This document shows positions 62,694-64,000 of a stretch of 64,000 bases of DNA, piece by piece; positions within the stretch are counted from its first letter, which is position 1; each line of letters starts with the position of its first letter. The position numbers and the translations under genes are program-made. Where the stretch lies: NCBI RefSeq assembly GCF_036324505.1, contig NC_086366.1, forward strand, positions 22,621,005 to 22,685,004. Reading direction: 5' to 3'. The notes beneath the pieces were generated by a model that worked only from the letters and a program-made list of their open reading frames with translations, was not told the origin of the DNA and made no database searches. The DNA is from Eleginops maclovinus (Eukaryota > Chordata > Actinopteri > Perciformes > Eleginopidae).

Positions 62694-64000
62694 GTGTGTT
62701 TTACCCTCTCCTGGGAGGTCTGGTAGCGGAGGTGCAGGGCGGTTGGGTCCCAGTCCACAGCTATGTAAGCATTTCCTACAGAGGCTCTGTCCTCTGAACA
62801 CTCTATCGTGCAGCCTCGACAGAACCTGGGGAAACACATATTACACGTTCATTATCCAGTATTTTATACATTTCATTTTTTTAAGATAAAAGTTTATGTT
62901 ACATACTTGCTCTAATGAATTCAAATAGGGTAACTGCAAATCAAAACCTAGACAAAGTTGTTTCATAACCAGCAGATACTTGGATTGGGTGCCTCACCTG
63001 TACCAAGGACACCAGGCGCAGGAGGTGCCGTCCTTGCCCACGACCCGTAGAGTGAAGGGGTACTGGTAGCCCATACTGTCATCACTGCAGGTTGGAAGAA
63101 GATATAAGTACAAGTACACTGTTGGTGCAGATGTAAACTGCCTTCTGGTTTTTTTCCCACAGCTTTATTCTTTAAAAGCCCTCAATTCTTATTGTCTGGA
63201 TCTGCTCAGGTAATTCCGAATCATAAAAAAAAAAGTTTAATTAAAAATCCAGAAATGTACATAAAAATGTGTTTACGTTTATTGTGGCCCACAATTAAAC
63301 GCAAATCATATTATAGCTTTTTTGTTAATGTATAATTCTGGATTTTCTTTTTAATATTCTGTCTCTCACTGTTAAAATAAACCTACCATTAAAAGTATAG
63401 ACTGTTTAGTTCTTTGTAAGTGGGCAAACTAACAAAATTGGCAGGGGATCAAATACTTATTTCCTTCACTGTATATAGGAGCCTTTCAAAAAAATATTAT
63501 TTTCGCCTTTTTTGCCTTTATTGTAGATAAAGATAGATGGGTATAAAAGGGGAAAAAAGTTGGCAAGGATGTATTGTTTTTAATAAAGCTGTTGCGATGG
63601 TGTAGGGTTCCTAATGGGAGAGGTATATCGTATATAGCATTGTTGGAGGAGAATGGGAATTAAGAATTTTATTGCCATCAACTACGCTGTGCAGATGACA
63701 ATAAAGGTTTGGAATCTTTGACTCTTAGTCATATGTGATTTAGTTATATTTCTATGTTTGTCTTATATCTGTGGAAGAAGGGAATAAAAGCCAACCTACA
63801 TGTACTGTAGGTCTGTCGAAAACTGGAAAAAAACATGTTAGAAGTAAGATGGAGAAAATGTGTGTTTGTACCAGTCCTGGGCGTGGTTGCTGGCCTCCTG
63901 TGGGGGGAGGGGGCTGGCCAGACGGGACACTTGGATCCAGACGGCATCATACAGATCCTTCTTACTGGTGTGGACAGTGCAGGGAACGATGAGCGGCATG
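59476..64000 (-). CDS. usp32: USP32 ubiquitin-specific protease, C-terminal part (last 8 exons; 5' part outside the window)
   Basis: Exons: 63872-64000 (cut by the window edge), 62998-63084, 62705-62825, 62090-62281, 61775-62000, 60311-60729, 60129-60221, 59476-59649; about 480 residues. USP32 is a membrane-associated deubiquitinase. The window holds the second half of the USP fold: MPLIVPCTVHT and DLYDAVWIQVSRLASPLPPQE, then zinc-type pairs CAWCPWYRFCRGC and YYCSKCKTH, then HLKRFQFVNGRW. Next comes a variable Ser/Pro insert (exon 60311-60729) and the His box GGGHYVTYAKN with YCYNDSS. The catalytic Cys box is off the window. The tail EDFESDYKKYCVLQ is nearly identical to human and ends in a CaaX box (CVLQ; a terminal Gln favours farnesylation). 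Splice phases agree. USP6 is a hominoid gene derived from USP32 and is not expected here. Confidence 0.96.
60730..61774 (-). other. usp32 intron between the Ser-rich exon and the HLKRF exon
   Basis: A 1045-bp intron. It contains the small Tc1/mariner MITE at 61331-61556 and, near 61010-61210, a minus-orientation stretch sharing a CACCGCTAAGCTAAAGGC block with repeat family A. Nothing else was recognised. Confidence 0.5.
61331..61556. mobile_element. Non-autonomous Tc1/mariner MITE (226 bp) with TA duplication
   Basis: The left end CAGCCACAGAAAAAATTAAG (followed by AGACCACT) and the right end AGTGGTCTCTTAATTTTTTC (then CAGAGCTT) are inverted repeats of about 28 bp. TA flanks lie at 329-330 and 557-558 of the 61 kb block. 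This end sequence is typical of a common fish mariner-like family. No transposase; usp32 intron. Confidence 0.8.
62631..62699. repeat. (TG)n microsatellite touching a usp32 exon donor (CA in transcript)
   Basis: About 34 TG units with one TGCG. The donor of exon 62705-62825 reads GAGAGG|GTAAAACACAC, so the repeat starts about 6 nt into the intron and the +5 base is A rather than G. A short (AAT)n tract lies at 62556-62579. Confidence 0.95.
63235..63471. mobile_element. Truncated Tc1-like element, one end preserved
   Basis: The right end GGGGATCAAATACTTATTTCC, then TTCACTG at 63471, is followed by TA. It is preceded by CAGTGAGAGACAGAAT-type sequence read on minus, as in fish Tc1 inverted repeats. 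The left half is shortened, with only an inner AAAATCCAGAA block mirrored. No transposase. It lies in the usp32 intron 63085-63871. Confidence 0.6.
63640..63725 (+). repeat. LINE-like 3' tail
   Basis: GCTGTGCAGATGACAATAAAG followed by GTTTGGAATCTTTGACTCTTA is the pattern of a fish non-LTR 3' end (GACAATAAAG then a short ATCTTTGA repeat). It lies in the usp32 intron, antisense. Confidence 0.4.

Overview
This is a 64-kb piece of a teleost fish nuclear genome, probably a spiny-rayed (percomorph) fish. The grounds are vertebrate exon-intron structure with GT-AG introns, many long (CA)n/(TG)n microsatellites, fish Tc1 transposons, tRNA-derived SINEs, hAT-type MITEs, and L2-like and Rex3/RTE-like LINE remnants. 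Nothing bacterial, viral or plasmid-like was seen.

Four protein-coding genes lie head to tail, all on the minus strand, so transcription runs from high to low coordinates. usp32 (59476 to beyond 64000) is represented by its last eight coding exons. A STYK1/NOK-like membrane tyrosine kinase gene has 11 coding exons (46208-53186, 422 residues). tmem97, the sigma-2 receptor gene, is complete in 3 exons (43683-45198, 177 residues). ulk2 has a complete coding sequence in 27 exons (417-40777, 1037 residues), and its 3'UTR runs off the left edge. I assembled these models by hand from splice sites and reading phase. The exon sums are exact multiples of three for the three complete genes, and the lengths match the human proteins as I remember them (ULK2 1036, STYK1 422, TMEM97 176).

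The genes do not form an operon. ULK2 is an autophagy-initiating kinase. TMEM97 is an ER/lysosome sterol-related membrane protein. The STYK1-like protein looks like a kinase with damaged catalytic motifs. USP32 is a prenylated deubiquitinase. Links among them in membrane traffic are inference only.

The rest is intron and intergenic DNA full of transposon remains. The best preserved element is a full-length Tc1 transposon (2387-3990) with an open 340-codon transposase and nearly identical ~165-bp inverted repeats. It lies inside an older hAT-like relic in a ulk2 intron. Other notable structures are a second, broken Tc1 relic, several hairpin MITEs, a SINE that begins exactly at the STYK1-like stop codon, and CA repeats placed within 3-20 nt of three 5' splice sites. 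In two of those introns a complementary TG tract follows. I found no convincing new multi-gene system. The most unusual sequence-level signals are the splice-site microsatellites and the degenerate kinase motifs.
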